NCBI GenBank assembly: GCA_039602395.1
Contig: JBCNJP010000017.1
Span: forward strand, 10,306,871 to 10,370,870
Direction of reading: 5' to 3'
From: Deinandra increscens subsp. villosa
Taxonomy: Eukaryota > Streptophyta > Magnoliopsida > Asterales > Asteraceae
DNA length: 64,000 bases
Below the pieces are notes generated by a model that searched no databases, was not told the DNA's origin, and saw only the letters and a list, made by a program, of their open reading frames with translations. A program made the position numbers and the translations under genes. Of this stretch, positions 1-12,300 are shown one piece after another (the first letter of the stretch is position 1; each line of letters opens with the position of its first letter).

Positions 1-629
1 AAGAAAAACGAAAATGGAAGAAGATGTGATGGAGAAGAAGCTTCCTTTAGCGTTCTTGAGCCTTGGGGAAGCTAGAAACCTTGAATCCTTGCTTGATTTG
101 GTGATGGAGGTCGAAATTTTTGAAGTGTGTGTGTGTGTGTGTGCTTGGAACCGTAAGAAGAGAGGAGAGGGGAGAAGAATGCGTGAGAAATGAGGGAGGA
201 GGAGGGTGTTTGGCAGATTTTTAAGTTTGAGAAGTTACATGTTTGGCCCCTCTACTTTATTTTTAAACATATAAGGCATAAAACTCATTTAAATGGGTTT
301 TTGCTAAAAAGTTGTAAAGTGAAAATTCTAAAAATGTTTTCAAGTGTTTTTAAATCATTTAACATGTAAGATTTAGTCGGGTTATATAAATTTATCATTT
401 ATACATAAAAATCCAAATTTTCACACAAAGCCCGGTTTCGCATAAAATACAATTTTTTTTTTTTTTTTTCAAAATTAACACATAAGGTCACGAAACGAAT
501 TTACAAACCAAGTTACTAAAGTCAGTTAACAAGTAAACATAAGTAAACACGAAATCATTCAAATAACGGGTCTCGGGTTTGCTAACGGAACTAACGGAAA
601 AGGTTAACGGAAATCTGACGGTTGTCACA
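1..629 (-). mobile_element. Partial Tekay-like Ty3/Gypsy LTR, reversed
   Basis: Read on the minus strand, the segment starts at 629 with TGTGACAACCGTCAG and then has repeated CCGTTA motifs. This closely resembles the start of the forward LTR at 24628 (TGTGACATCCGAG followed by TTCCGTTAG). It abuts Athila pol sequence at 630, so it probably inserted into that element. The other end lies outside the window. It contains a GT microsatellite at 126-143. No coding region was seen. The family assignment is inferred from the terminal sequence only. Confidence 0.5.
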
Positions 630-3600
630 ATGTGTCTAACTCACAGGTTACCGATGAATGTTTTATGACTGAGATTATTGCAGGAAACATGCCTCCTATG
701 ATTCCAACAAATGATGAGGATGGCACAGTCGAGGAGATGACATTGTTTGGTAAGTCTTATGCAGGTACAGTGAAGAGTTTTGAGGAGGTTGACCTGGTGA
801 CTGAGGTGATGGCAGTGCAACAAGGACCACATCCATGGGCATATTTTGAACCGTTACCGGATCATATCGACACAAAGCTGAAACCGTCATTGGAATCACC
901 TCCAACACTTGAGCTCAAATAGCTACCGAAACACCTTAAATATGCATTTGTAGGTGAAAATAACACTTTGCCTGTTATTATTGTTGCAGGTTTGACTGAT
1001 GAACAGGAGAAGAGCTTGATGGCGGTGTTGGTAGCTAACAGGGCAGCTATAGGATGGACGATTGCAGATCTGAAAGGGATTAGTCCGGCCATTGTGATGC
1101 ATAAAATCATCACTGAATAAGGAGTGAAGCCTTCACGAGATGCTCAAAGGCGGTTGAACCCGAACATGAAGGAAGTCGTGAAGAAAGAGGTACTGAAATG
1201 GCTAGACGCAGGTATTATTTATCCCATATCTGATAGTGCGTGGGTTAGCCCTACTCAGACGGTACCCAAGAAAGCTGGAATACAAATTGTCCGGAATGAG
1301 AGAGGAGAAGAGACAGCCACCCGACCGGTGACAGGGTGGCGGATTTGTGTTGATTACAGAAAGCTGAACGCTGCGACTTCGAAAGACCATTTTCCACTGC
1401 CGTTCATTGATCAAATAGTTGAAAAAACTGTCAGGTCAGAAATTTTACTGCTTTCTAGATGGTTACTCCGGGTACAATCAGATAGCTATCCACCCGGAAG
1501 ACCAACAAAAGACCACCTTTACATGCCCGTATGGTACTTTTGCGTTTAGGCGAATGCCATTCGGGTTGTGTAATGCCCCAGCCACCTTTCAAAGGTGTAT
1601 GATGAGTATATTCTCAGATATGGTTGGGGACTCACTAGAAATTTTCATGGACGATTTTTCTATCTTTGGGACTTCATTCGAAACATGTTTGCAACAACTG
1701 ACAAAAGTTTTAAAACGTTGTGTCGAAACAAATTTAGTTCTGAGTTGGGAAAAGAGTCACTTTATGGTGAGTGAGGGTATTGTGTTAGGTCATGTTGTGT
1801 CTGAACGTGGGATGGAGGTTGATCGGGCAAAAATTCAAGTTATATCCACTCTACCTCCTCCCATAAATGTCAAAGGGGTAAGATCGTTTCTGGGACACGC
1901 GGGATTTTACAGGCGGTTTATAAAAGGGTTTAGTACTATAACAAAACCATTGTGCAAACTTTTGTTGAAAGATGAACCGTTTGTTTTTGATGAGGAGTGT
2001 GTCAAAGCTTTTAATAATTTAAAAGAACAACTTGTGGGAGCCCCAATACTGCAAGCACCGGACTGGTCAAAACCTTTTGAAATTATGTGCGATGCGAGTG
2101 ACTTTGCAGTTGGGGCTGTTTTGGGGCAACGAGTCGATAAGAAACCGGTTGCGATATATTATGCGAGTAAAACTTTGGATTGTGCTCAATTAAATTATAC
2201 AACTACTGAAAAGGAATTGCTTGCAGTTGTATTTTCTCTTGAATAATTCAGGTCTTACATATGGGGAAGCAAAGTGATTGTGTACTCAGATCACAATGCT
2301 GTCCGGTATCTGCTGGAGAAAAAGGATGCAAAACCACGATTGATTCGTTGGGTTTTATTGTTGCAGGAGTTTGATTTAGAAATACGAGACAAGAAGGGGA
2401 CGGAGAATGTGGTAGCGGACCATTTGTCGCGTTTACCACATATCGAGGCTGATACATCGAATGCCATTAAGGAGACTTTCCCTGATGAGTTTCTGTTAGA
2501 GGTAGCTACAGAGGTGTCTACAGTTTCATGGTATGCTAATATTGTTAACTTCTTGGTTGCAGGCACATTCCCCGAGCATTGGAAAAACAAAGGAAGAAGC
2601 GGTTGAGAGAGCAAGCCAAACGGTATATTTGGGACGAACCAGATTTGTTCAAAGTAGGTGAAGATCAACTGATCAGAAGATGCATCCCGGAAGAAGAGGT
2701 TAGGGTTGTGTTGGATTTAGCTCATATCTCGGCATGTGGAGGACATTTTAGCGGTCAGAAGACGGGTCACAAAGTGCTTCAGAGTGGTCTTTATTGGTCA
2801 TCATTGTTCAAAGATGCAGCAGAATTTGCAAAACATTGCATATGGTGCCAACGAATGGGGAGTGTTCAGATGAGAGATGAAATGCCCATGCAACCGATCC
2901 TAGCGATCGAGATCTTCGATATATGGGGCATCGATTTTATGGGACCGTTTCCAAATTCGGGGGGTAATTTATATATATTAGTGGCGGTGGACTACGTCTC
3001 AAAGTGGATTGAGGCTGTCGCCACTAACACTAACGACCATAAAGTGGTTTGCAAATTTGTGCTTGAAAACATTTTTTCGCGATTCGGAATCCCCCGCGCG
3101 ATCATAAGTGATGGGGGATCGCATTTTAAAAATCAGTTTTTGGCTAAGCTACTTAAACGCTATGGGGTAGATCACCGAATCGCTACCCCATACCACCTGC
3201 AAACCAATGGTCAAGTAGAGGTTTCTAATAGGCAGATAAAAGAGATTTTGCAAAAGACCGTGCGAGCCAACCGGAAGGATTGGTCAAGTAAGTTGAATGA
3301 CGCCTTGTGGGCGTACCGCACGGCTTACAAAACTGCCATTGGAACCACGCCGTATCGTTTGGTTTACGGGAAGGGTTGTCATTTACCACTTGAAATCGCT
3401 CATCGTGCTTTATGGGCCATTAAGAACGTTAACGTTGATTATGACAATGCAGGTAAGATCAGAAAGCTGAACATCACCGAATTGGAGGAATTGAGAAATG
3501 AAGCATACGAGTGTCAGGAAGCGTATAAGGAAAAGACGAAAAAGGTGCATGATGCAAAGATCAAGAAGAAAGTCTTTGAAGTTGGTCAATGGGTTTGGTT

Positions 3601-3838
3601 GTACAACTCGCGCCTCAAGATTTTTCCGGGTAAGTTAAAGAGCAAATGGGTTGGACCGTATCAAATTACGAGAATTGGTGATCACGGGGATATCGAGATT
3701 GAAGATTTCGAGGATCATGTGAAACAAGTGGTGAACGGTCATAGATTGAAATCTTATTTCCATCTGAATGAGATCAACGGACCCAGAAACGAAATGGAAG
3801 CATTGACATTAGAGTTGGTACCACACGTCGAGAACTGA
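630..3838 (+). pseudogene. Athila-type Ty3/Gypsy pol polyprotein (RT-RNase H-integrase), broken
   Basis: Remnant of a retrotransposon polyprotein that would reverse-transcribe and integrate the element. The frame enters truncated at 630. Reverse transcriptase follows (WRICVDYRKLN near 1340-1375; catalytic FMDD near 1645), then RNase H (CDASDFAVGAVLG near 2088). The integrase has an HHCC zinc finger (H.SACGGH to C.WC, about 2720-2850), then a core with GIDFMGPFP and ISDGGSHF, and ends at 3838. Breaks: TAG at 920, TAA at 1118, a frameshift near 1420-1440, TAA at 2244 and a frameshift near 2580-2606. There is no chromodomain. The Athila assignment also rests on the GTGTGGGGA tract downstream and the tRNA-Asp primer site next to the LTR. 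Inactive. Confidence 0.9.
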
Positions 3839-5488
3839 AACGATGAGGCTTTACGTCTGGCTGAAGACCATAAATTTAGCGCTTCCTGGGAGGCAACCCA
3901 GTGGTAGTTTTTTTATTTGTTTTGTTTTGGTTTTTGTGCTTTTTGTGTTTTTCAGGAATTGGACGGTTTTGGGTAATGAAGTTGAGCAAAATCGAGGTTC
4001 CAGGTATGTCAATGTTATAAATATATTGGAACTTGTAAAAAAATCAAAAAAAAATTAATTTCCGGTGAACTCTCCCCCTCGCTACACGCGAGGGCGGTGA
4101 TAGTGGCGGTACGCGACGCACCCAGCTGCCATATGATTTTGTTTATTTTTATTGCTCGAATCCGGTACGTTCCTAATTCTATTTCTTTTTATTTTTTTTT
4201 AATTTCTTATTTATTTTTGTTGTTCTTTTTCACACATTGAGGACAATGTGTCACTTAAGTGTGGGGAGGGGAATAACACGTTTTGTGTTTATTTTGTGTG
4301 TTTAAGAAAAAAATAATTAAAAAAATCCAAAAAAAATTAAAAAATTATAAATAATCCAAAAAGATTTTCCATTTGTAGTTTTTTTTTAGTGTTTTTGTCG
4401 AATCTGTCTTTGGAATAACTTGCAAAACATGGAAAATGATAGTACAATTGGGAATCGGTTTTCAAAAATAAAAATAAATAAATAAAAAAAGGGAAAAGTG
4501 GTAGAAAAGGAGAGAATGGAAAACATGACTAATCTGTGGTGTGTCGGTAGGCCCAACTGACTTAGGAATAGCTTAAATTGCCCATTGTGTTTATTCTTGT
4601 ATAAATATGTAATTAAATCAGTCTGCTAGTGGGTTCCCATTTTAGGGGTGATAGGGAAATTGAAACTGATGATTAGGAGGAAAAAGACCACTTTAAATTA
4701 GAGACTTATATGTCCTTAGAATAACCTGGCACATTATGATCTTTTTGCGAAAGCAAATCCGAGAAATAATGGCGCCCCATCTTTCCATCTTTGAGCATAT
4801 TAGGTAATAAATTGGTTAATAATTTTAGAGTGAAGGGACAAAATACTCATGTACAAACTAAGGATAGGATCCCGTGGTGCGTGCCTCTGATGATGTTCTG
4901 GATCTCGCGGGCAAAATACTCATGTACGAGTTTGGGGATAGCATCTCGCAAAGAGTACCTCTAATGATGTTTGTTGGTAATCATAGTTAAAATTAACCAA
5001 TTATGAAAAAAAATTGAAAAAAGAAAAAAAGAGAAAAAAAAGAAAAAAATAGAAAGAAAAAAAAATAGCAAATTAGAGAAATAAATGCTCAAAACTTCGC
5101 ATCCATCTATTCCATCATTCTGTGGACATATGAGTGTCTGGTTTAAAGGCGGGTGGGGAAAATCTATAAATATCATCTTGATTACCATTTGCTTTGACTG
5201 AATTTGATTCGGAAGTAGCCTGAATTTGAACTTTATGAATGTGGGACACATAGGCAGATTGATAACTCTATTCGGTAAATTATAAACACTTTGGGGGCAA
5301 AACAAAAGGTCAGTGGTTGGGTTTAGTCGGACCGAAATACTGACAATTACAGTTAGTCAATGTGATTACATTATGGTTTGTGGAATTGAATTGGTGGACA
5401 AATTAAAAAGTCATATGTTTATGAGATTTATTTCCCAATTATGATTCCATGGCAATTTTTCCGGGACGGAAAAAGATAAGTGTGGGGA
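3839..5488 (+). mobile_element. Athila 3' noncoding region with polypurine tract
   Basis: AT-rich sequence between the pol stop and the LTR, where Athila elements often carry a degenerate env-like or noncoding stretch. No credible reading frame was seen. A tract AAGTGTGGGGAGGGG follows a GAGGACAATGTG motif near 4240-4271. A second tract, AAGTGTGGGGA (5479-5488), directly precedes the LTR and is the likely plus-strand primer. A roughly 73 bp imperfect tandem duplication lies at 4840-4975. Confidence 0.7.
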
Positions 5489-6829
5489 TGTGATGAGAGT
5501 ATATTTTGTAACGCTTTTATATATTTTATTCTATATTTTTATTAGTTATAATATATTAACTCTCATCCTATTTCCTATGGTTTGTGTTTGGTGTGTTTAA
5601 AGCTAAAAAGTTATAAATGTGGTGGTTTAAGCGGATATTAAATAATTAGTGTGTTTAGTGTGAATGAGCTTAAATGGTGTGATTAAGTTGAGTCTGAACC
5701 ATAGTGTGTTGACAAAAGTTTTATAATTATTTCCTAATAAATTTTAGTTTAAATTCATTTTGATTAATAATGTTAAAAGATAAAATTCTTACTTTGTATA
5801 TGTTGTCTCGTGATGCAGGATCAAAGGGGAAGGAGAAATATGAATGATGATGTTGATCATGTATGATGAAAGATGGATGATGATGGTTCATGGGAAGTAA
5901 ATAAAAGAAGTAAAAGCATGCTGGTCACGTGGAGTTAACAAAATTATTAATTGGGCTCACTCAAATTATTAGGTGGACTGATGAATTTATCACGTGGGTC
6001 AGTGGGCTCAATTAAACGTGTGGAACAAGTTAGGGGGACGGCAAAAGCAAATATAAAAGGGGATTCATTCGTGGAGATTAAAGGAGGCTTCGGACGGCAG
6101 ATTTGTGCGCAGGAAGAAAAAGCAACCGTGACGGCAAGTAGAGAACAAAAGAGAGGATTGCGAGATCTCCAGCACCATCCGATCATCATTCCAACATCAA
6201 AAATCGTGTAATCGAATCATGGTTCATTCTTATGGTTTATTTTTGTCTTTAATTATGAGTAGCTAAATTTTTTGTAACTGACTTTGGGTGAATAGTCTAT
6301 CGACATGTGCTTATGATTGATTTTCAACTGTGATGAAGGATTCATTTTATGTAATCTGATTCCTTGCAATTAAATGAATTAAAATATTTATTGAATTATG
6401 ACTTGTGTTGATTTCATTAATTGAATAGATTATCTATTGTGTGACCTATTGATTGATCTTGATGCATAGTGCAGTATTCATATTTAGGTATTCATGTAGT
6501 CATTGATTCAACAACAACGAATTGAATATCACTTCGATTAATTATATGCTGAATAGTGTTTGACATTATTTTCATCTAAATTGTTAATTGGTTTGCACAT
6601 GTTGATAGACTAGGATCCTGGAGTTGGTTATTTTTCTCTTTAATTGTTAACAACATCAAACTACGACTCATTTTTGCATAGGCAACGCAAGCCACTTCTC
6701 ATTTACTTTCACTGTTTAAACTGATATCAACCATTGTTCCCTGTGTTCGACCCCTCTTCTTTATACTACAATTAAGTGTTAGATTAGGGTTATTACAAAT
6801 GTTTTTGGTAGACCTTGACACCGCTATCA
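5489..6829 (+). repeat. Athila LTR shared by two internal regions
   Basis: Begins TGTGATGAGAG immediately after the polypurine tract and ends in CTATCA just before a primer-binding site, giving about 1341 bp. A TATA-like box (AATATAAAAGG, about 6050) lies in the middle. pol lies to its left and gag to its right, so it acts as a 3' LTR for one internal region and a 5' LTR for the next. Confidence 0.75.
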
Positions 6830-6832
6830 AAA

Positions 6833-6850
6833 TGGCGCCGTTGCCGGGGA
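6833..6850 (+). promoter_or_regulatory. Primer-binding site, tRNA-Asp type
   Basis: TGGCGCCGTTGCCGGGGA is complementary to the 3' end of plant tRNA-Asp, the usual primer of Athila-group elements. It lies 3 nt after the LTR end, so minus-strand synthesis would start here. Confidence 0.85.
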
Positions 6851-6974
6851 ACAATTGCGCTTAGTATTAGTTTAAATTTTGTTTCTTATTTATTGCATTT
6901 TAGTTTATTTCATTTTATTTTCCAGATTTACCGGGTATTTTGTTCTTTGTGTGTGTAGGTGACAGATCTTGTGC

Positions 6975-8081
6975 ATGCATACACGAAGATCAGGCAGAAC
7001 ATCGCCATTGAAATTCGATCCGGAAATTGAGAAGACTGCAAGAAAGAATAATCAAATCCGTGCACATACAAAGATAGAAAGAAAAATGAGTAATCAGGAT
7101 GTTAATGATTCGAGTAAAGAGAAGATACCGACTGGGTATGATGATGAAACCAATCCGTTCTCACCACTACACGAAGGAGCCGAAAAAACCAACGCCGGGG
7201 TACATCCTTACACGTCATCTTCTCAACAACAGTCGACTATGTTTGGCGGCCCTTTCTTTCAAGGGAAGCCTCAGAGGAAAGAACCGATTATTAAAGACAG
7301 AAAACCGGATGCAGCCCCTAAACCACAAGCAACCAAGTTTCAACATTCAACTCAAGATAGAACTCAAGGTAGACAGAACGTAAGGGTTGGAGAATTTGGG
7401 AATTATGGTAAATATCCGGTGTATCCAGGAGATGAAGAGGTTGAACCCGTGTTTGAATTTGCTGAACAACATGACGGAGATGAAGAGGTTGAACAAGTGA
7501 CACACATGGAAGCCGTACGAAGAATTATTAGATACCTTAAAGGAACAGCAGGCAATGGAATCCTCTTTAAATCAAACAAACACCTAGAGATCCAAGCCTA
7601 CACAGATGCAGACTGGGCAGGAGATAAAGGGGATCGAAGATCAACATCAGGTTATTGCACTCTTGTCGGTGGAAACCTAGTTACATGGAGAAGCAAAAAA
7701 CAAAAAGTGGTATCACTTTCTAGCGCTGAAGCGGAATTCAGAGGTATTGCCCGAGGCTTAGCGGAAGTATTATGGGTTCGAAAACTCCTTACTGAGATCG
7801 GTTTCCCCCCAACCAAAACTAGTAGAATTATGTGCAATAATGAAGCAGCAATCCAAATCTCAGAAAATCCTGTCCAGCACGATCGTACTAAACATGTGGA
7901 AGTTGATAGACACTTTATTAAAGAAAAACTTGAAGCGGGAATAGTGGAGCTACCTTTTGTTCGATCAGAGGATCAACTTGCAAATATCTTAACGAAGGCA
8001 GTCAACGGAAAAATCTTTAGTAACTGCCTAGTCAAGTTGAGTATCGGAGACCCCACTACTCAACTTGAGGGGGAGTGTTAA
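6975..8081 (+). CDS. Chimeric open frame: Athila gag N-terminus fused to Copia RNase H
   Basis: An uninterrupted frame of about 368 codons from ATG 6975. Residues 1 to about 173 are Gag-like: a basic start (MHTRRSGRTSPLKF), then a polar stretch with a duplicated GDEEVE motif. From about 7494 the frame continues into Copia pol: a VTHMEAVRRIIRYLKGT segment and RNase H with YTDADWAG and SSAEAEF. It ends at the Copia stop just inside the 3' LTR. The junction lies in CAAGTGACACAC, present in the sibling Copia copy at about 58281. The third RNase H acidic position reads CNN instead of the sibling's CDN, so the nuclease is probably inactive. It lies downstream of an Athila LTR that could supply a promoter. 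Expression is unknown; it may simply be a young junction that has not yet gathered stops. Confidence 0.75.
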   Translation: MHTRRSGRTSPLKFDPEIEKTARKNNQIRAHTKIERKMSNQDVNDSSKEKIPTGYDDETNPFSPLHEGAEKTNAGVHPYTSSSQQQSTMFGGPFFQGKPQRKEPIIKDRKPDAAPKPQATKFQHSTQDRTQGRQNVRVGEFGNYGKYPVYPGDEEVEPVFEFAEQHDGDEEVEQVTHMEAVRRIIRYLKGTAGNGILFKSNKHLEIQAYTDADWAGDKGDRRSTSGYCTLVGGNLVTWRSKKQKVVSLSSAEAEFRGIARGLAEVLWVRKLLTEIGFPPTKTSRIMCNNEAAIQISENPVQHDRTKHVEVDRHFIKEKLEAGIVELPFVRSEDQLANILTKAVNGKIFSNCLVKLSIGDPTTQLEGEC

Positions 8082-8315
8082 AATGATAAATATATATTCT
8101 GCAAGAATCATGTGAGCAGCCCATGTTATCCTTTCCCAAATTGGATTATTTCTACCGATCATCTACAGCTAATTTCCAGACACATTACAGCTTTATAATT
8201 TCCTTGAATAGCATAGGTCTTTTAGTATTTATACATGTTGTTTTCTCTGTAATCGACACACAAAAACAATCAATAAAAAGAGTTATATGGTTTCTCTTGA
8301 TATTACCGTTTAACA
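7494..8315 (+). mobile_element. Ty1/Copia 3' fragment (RNase H plus 3' LTR), copy A
   Basis: Nearly identical to 58282-59018, with only scattered substitutions. It has the end of pol, a purine tract (TTGAGGGGGAG) and a complete 240 bp LTR at 8076-8315 (TGTTAAAATG...TTTAACA). The base after the LTR begins CATAT, the same 5-mer that precedes the 5' LTR of copy B at 54649. Its own 5' part is missing, replaced by Athila gag. Confidence 0.88.
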
Positions 8316-8789
8316 CATATGACTTTGAATGATAGTTTCTTTGATGTTAAGTTCATATTATTATGTTTAATTTTGTTGAATGGAAGAGAGAGAGAGAGAA
8401 AAATAGTGATAAATATATAATTCATATGGATAAGGATAGAGAATCGGCTGTGAATACTTTAACTGATAGCAGTTTGCTTTCACACCCATCACTTTTCACA
8501 ACTAGTGTAGTTTGGTTTCAAAGCAAATGGGTACATATGTATTTTGCGACTAGATGCGAGTGATTGAGTTTGAGGTATTGTTTGTGAGAGTATGGAGTTG
8601 AAATGTCTATCAAAGTAGCTAGTTAGGACTTCTTAAACCCCCTCTTAGCTCTTTCGGTCAATATATATGGAAAGTCTTTTCTGTTTTTGTGGTATAATAG
8701 GCACTATAATTTATATTAAACTTGTGTGTGTCGAGTGTTATTTCGCTTATTCTTAAAGGTTGTTAGATAGTTGAACCTTTTATAAAAAA
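8316..8789. other. No gene seen between Copia LTR and Helitron end
   Basis: AT-rich sequence with a short GA run (8385-8399). The only reading frame is short, with no recognisable domain. Probably the original host flank of the Copia insertion, since it begins with the likely target duplication CATAT. Confidence 0.5.
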
Positions 8790-8817
8790 CTAGTCGGCAG
8801 GCCCGTGCGATGCACGA
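8790..8817 (-). other. Helitron 3' terminal hairpin and CTAG
   Basis: A seven-pair stem with one G-T wobble and a 3 nt loop, then 8 nt, then CTAG at 8793-8790. Helitrons end in CTRR next to a T, preceded by such a hairpin that acts as a transposition terminator. Confidence 0.65.
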
Positions 8818-11654
8818 GCATGTTTAATGGAGAAAAGGATTGTATAGCTTGGAAAGTTTTGGATAGATTATGTTGTCGGAGATGATAAACCATTTGAATA
8901 GTGTGAGAAGAGATGGATAGTTGATGAGGGATGTTATTGGAATGGCCTAAACGCTTAGGGTACTTATAATTTTTAGCTTAATTGTTGTTTTATGTGAAAG
9001 TTTGTAGTTTAGAATTCTATGTCACATTTTCATGATAATGTCCACCTATATCTTTTGAAGTTGTGTATAATGTTTTGTGGCTTCTATCCTTAAGGTGGAG
9101 TGAAATTATGACCTATATACATGAGTATGTTGCTGTGAGATTGTTAACAAAGTCATTTTTGGTTAACATCTTTTCAACCTATGTATTGTTGTTTGTTTAT
9201 AAAACTTTTCACTTTCATGTTTTGGTAAAGATTGTGTTTAATTTTCAGTTGGTGGTAATTCTAAATAATAGAGAAGATAAATGAAGCCCTAGGTTAAATC
9301 TGTCATATTATCATGATCTGAAGGTGGATTCATGACAAATCAATGTTATGATATACCAATTAAAATTTAAATCTTTGAAATTAACACAGGTCGCTGACCA
9401 TGGAAAATATGAATGAGTCTGGATCAAATTGTGAATTTAGGTTTAAGGGAATCAAAATGAAATAAAAAAACAGATAGAGTGTACATTACAATACTCTCCT
9501 ACATACATTTATCGCGTTTGGGTTCATTAAAGTTTTTGGAGACTTTTACAGATCTAAATGTTCATAAACTAATTTATATTAACAGTAGTGTGGTAGTTAT
9601 TTAATAAAGGTAACGTTGTGGGATTGATATTATGCTTACCCAATTAAGATTCGAATATGTGAAAGTTACTATTATATCTATGGTATTAGTGACAATCTAG
9701 AATAAATGACTTTACTTATGTTGGTCATGAACTTTTGACATGTAAACAGTTTCGAAGTTGTGTAAATGATAGCCATTGCATGTATACCTTTTAATAGATG
9801 GGTAAACTTAATTAAATCTGAAATGTTCAATATATTCTTGAAGTCATACATGACTTCAAACATAATTACGAACTCTTTATACACAATTGATATATCAGTA
9901 GATTGTCTGCATGTGGCAGATGAAGATTGCAATTTAATGTATAACCAATATGGGCATAATTGTATATATCAATCGAAGTCTTTCATTAATGTAAGAAAAA
10001 TGCATATATTCCTAAAACTGACAATCTCATGTACCGATTTGCAAATATATGAAATCCGACAATGCAAATATGCGTGTAGATACATATAAGTTTAGCGAAA
10101 CAAAGTACGGAGTATGAATGTGTTAACTTTCACCGGCGAGATGAAGCGTCTGTTCTGGTTCTCCGGCGGTTGTGCACAGAAAGGATTGTCTACATGAAGT
10201 AGATTGAGACCGTAATCGGATGTCTAACCACTTAGTACAGGAAAACGAAGTAAATAGAATAAAGTTCTTACCTTTCTCCGGCGAGATGAGGGTGTCTCCT
10301 GATTTCCCGACGGTTGCGTAGCGATGAGATATGAAAGTCGATTTAGATGATGGCGTGTTAAAGCGGGTATCGTTTCAGTGTCCTTCTGACCGTCATTTGT
10401 TGCCGTTATTTTTGTTAAGGAAGCTGGTTAAAGCCCATTTTGTAGTTGGGCTTGATGTGTGGGAATATAGGAAGGGAAGCTGACTGGGCTAGCCCATATA
10501 ATTAGTGTTTTATGATCATGTAGGCAAACGTAATTTTTAAAAAAGAGTGTAAGATGAGACAATGTGGCATACAATTTTCTGATCCAATTCTCAATTAAGT
10601 TTCTCTTTTAGAGCAATTGTTTAATTTGGTTTCATATCTCTCATAGTTTAATACCTGTACTCATGAAGCAGGAAATCTTGCAACATGAGAAACTTACCGA
10701 TTACAAATGTAATGGATATAAATGGCATCTTTGTTCATCAATATAATAGCATGTTGTTATTTTACCAATTCCTTCTCTTTTGAATAGAGTGTCAACGTTC
10801 TATCTAAAGTGGTGAACATTTATTTACATCAATGATAATCATAATTTGTAATTTTCTGGTAATATTCCGACCCAATTCTTATTAATAATCTCAGTATAGA
10901 CCGAATAAATTTTTTGTTGAAAACTTACTGTTTACCTTGATTTTCATGTTTGTTATAGTTTAATACTTGTAATCATGGTGTGGGAAATTTGACAACATGT
11001 GAAATTTGACAATTACAAAGCTAATAGATAGAAATCACATATTTGTTCATTACTATTATAGGATGTCGCCACTTTATGTGTGCTCGATCCTATATTGTTT
11101 TTTGTATGGGTCTTGATCCAGAACGTAGATGTTTGGAGTTCCCGATAATAAAATCGAACCCGCCAGATATAGATTAGCAATATTGACTTCATTTGCTAAG
11201 TATATAAGGTGGACTGTAAACTTTTTAAGGTAGTGTTTAAGTTTTTTAATATATAGAAACTAGTTTCAGAAATTGGAGAAGCAGATAATGAAGCTATAGG
11301 GTCTTTAGTGTTAGAAATATTTTTTTGGGAACTTTTGCTTTACTTCATGTTTTCAACCCAAGAAAATGAACATTCTTTTAAAAGCAATTATACGTATGAG
11401 GTTGTTTGAAGTATACATATCAATTGTTGTACCTCCCTCCTGTCATATTAGTCCAGTTTAAGTAATTTCCTATGTATGTAGTATTAATGTGTACATAAAC
11501 AAAATAGACTAACAACCAGATTGAGGTGAAACAAATGAGTTATAAAGAACGTCGAGATATACCAAAATGGTGTAGAAGAAACATAGGAATAAGTTAAAGT
11601 TTCACAAAGTAGACCAGTTTCGTGGAAGGAAACTAAGAAAGACTACCAGACATG

Positions 11655-11890
11655 GAATATGGCAGTGCCATCCATTTGGGTACGCTCCTCGTCAAGTTGG
11701 AAACGCAGAATCTTCTATCTCGGAAGGCCCGTTGTCTGGAAGAATGCCATCCAGTCTGCCTTCATCCTTAACCGAGGGTAGCTGCCATCTTGCCCCGTCC
11801 AAAGAATCTTCACCAAGAACTCCGTCAGGCCAAACTTTAGAATTGCTTGATTGGAAACATGGATGTTATGGTTCCGAAACAGTGCTTTAG
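11655..11890 (-). pseudogene. B3-like domain fragment (second of two)
   Basis: The minus-strand translation begins VPKALFRNHNIHVSNQAIL and continues with DWMAFFQTTGL and LRFQLDE. It is interrupted by a stop in the TTGLPR-KILRF region. The spacing of VPK, W..F..GL and a final beta-strand pattern resembles plant B3 DNA-binding domains (REM/ARF type) and matches the fragment at 13218-13613. Family identity is tentative. It sits inside the Helitron and may be cargo. Confidence 0.35.
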
Positions 11891-11954
11891 GAACGGACTA
11901 CAAGAGTAATTTATAATTATATCATATAATTAAATTGTTAATCATAGTTACATA

Positions 11955-12300
11955 TTAAAAGATATAAGTAAACCATTGTTTTCTCCGTGAAAATACCAGT
12001 AGGTGACTTTTCAGGTTGTGGGTTGTGAGCTGTTTGAAGTAGTGGGGGCTGCCATCATTGTGAATGTGGATGGGTATAGAGAGGGTGCATTGATGTTCAG
12101 GATCCTGGTATAATGCAACACCAGAGCTTGTGAATAAAGTAACTCCACAGTTATACGCATGGCGTTCATCACTTCCATGGTCCATGAAAATAAGCCACTA
12201 GCCAGGTTCAATTTTTTTCTCAATATAGAACAGGGGCCAGCTTCGACCACTAAATGCTATTGGGACCTGCTGCTATGTTTGTGGATCGAGTTCCGAAAGC
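11955..12300 (-). pseudogene. Unidentified coding-like fragment between B3-like pieces
   Basis: Two minus-strand frames each carry part of a plausible protein (IAFSGRSWPLFYIEKK in one; HAYNCGVTLFTSSGVALYQD in the other). This suggests a frameshifted exon of the same gene as the neighbouring B3-like fragments. The product was not recognised. Confidence 0.3.

Noticed and set aside
9678..10089. Overlapping frames of 84-107 codons on both strands
   Set aside because: AT-rich, no domain, not conserved with other parts of the Helitron.
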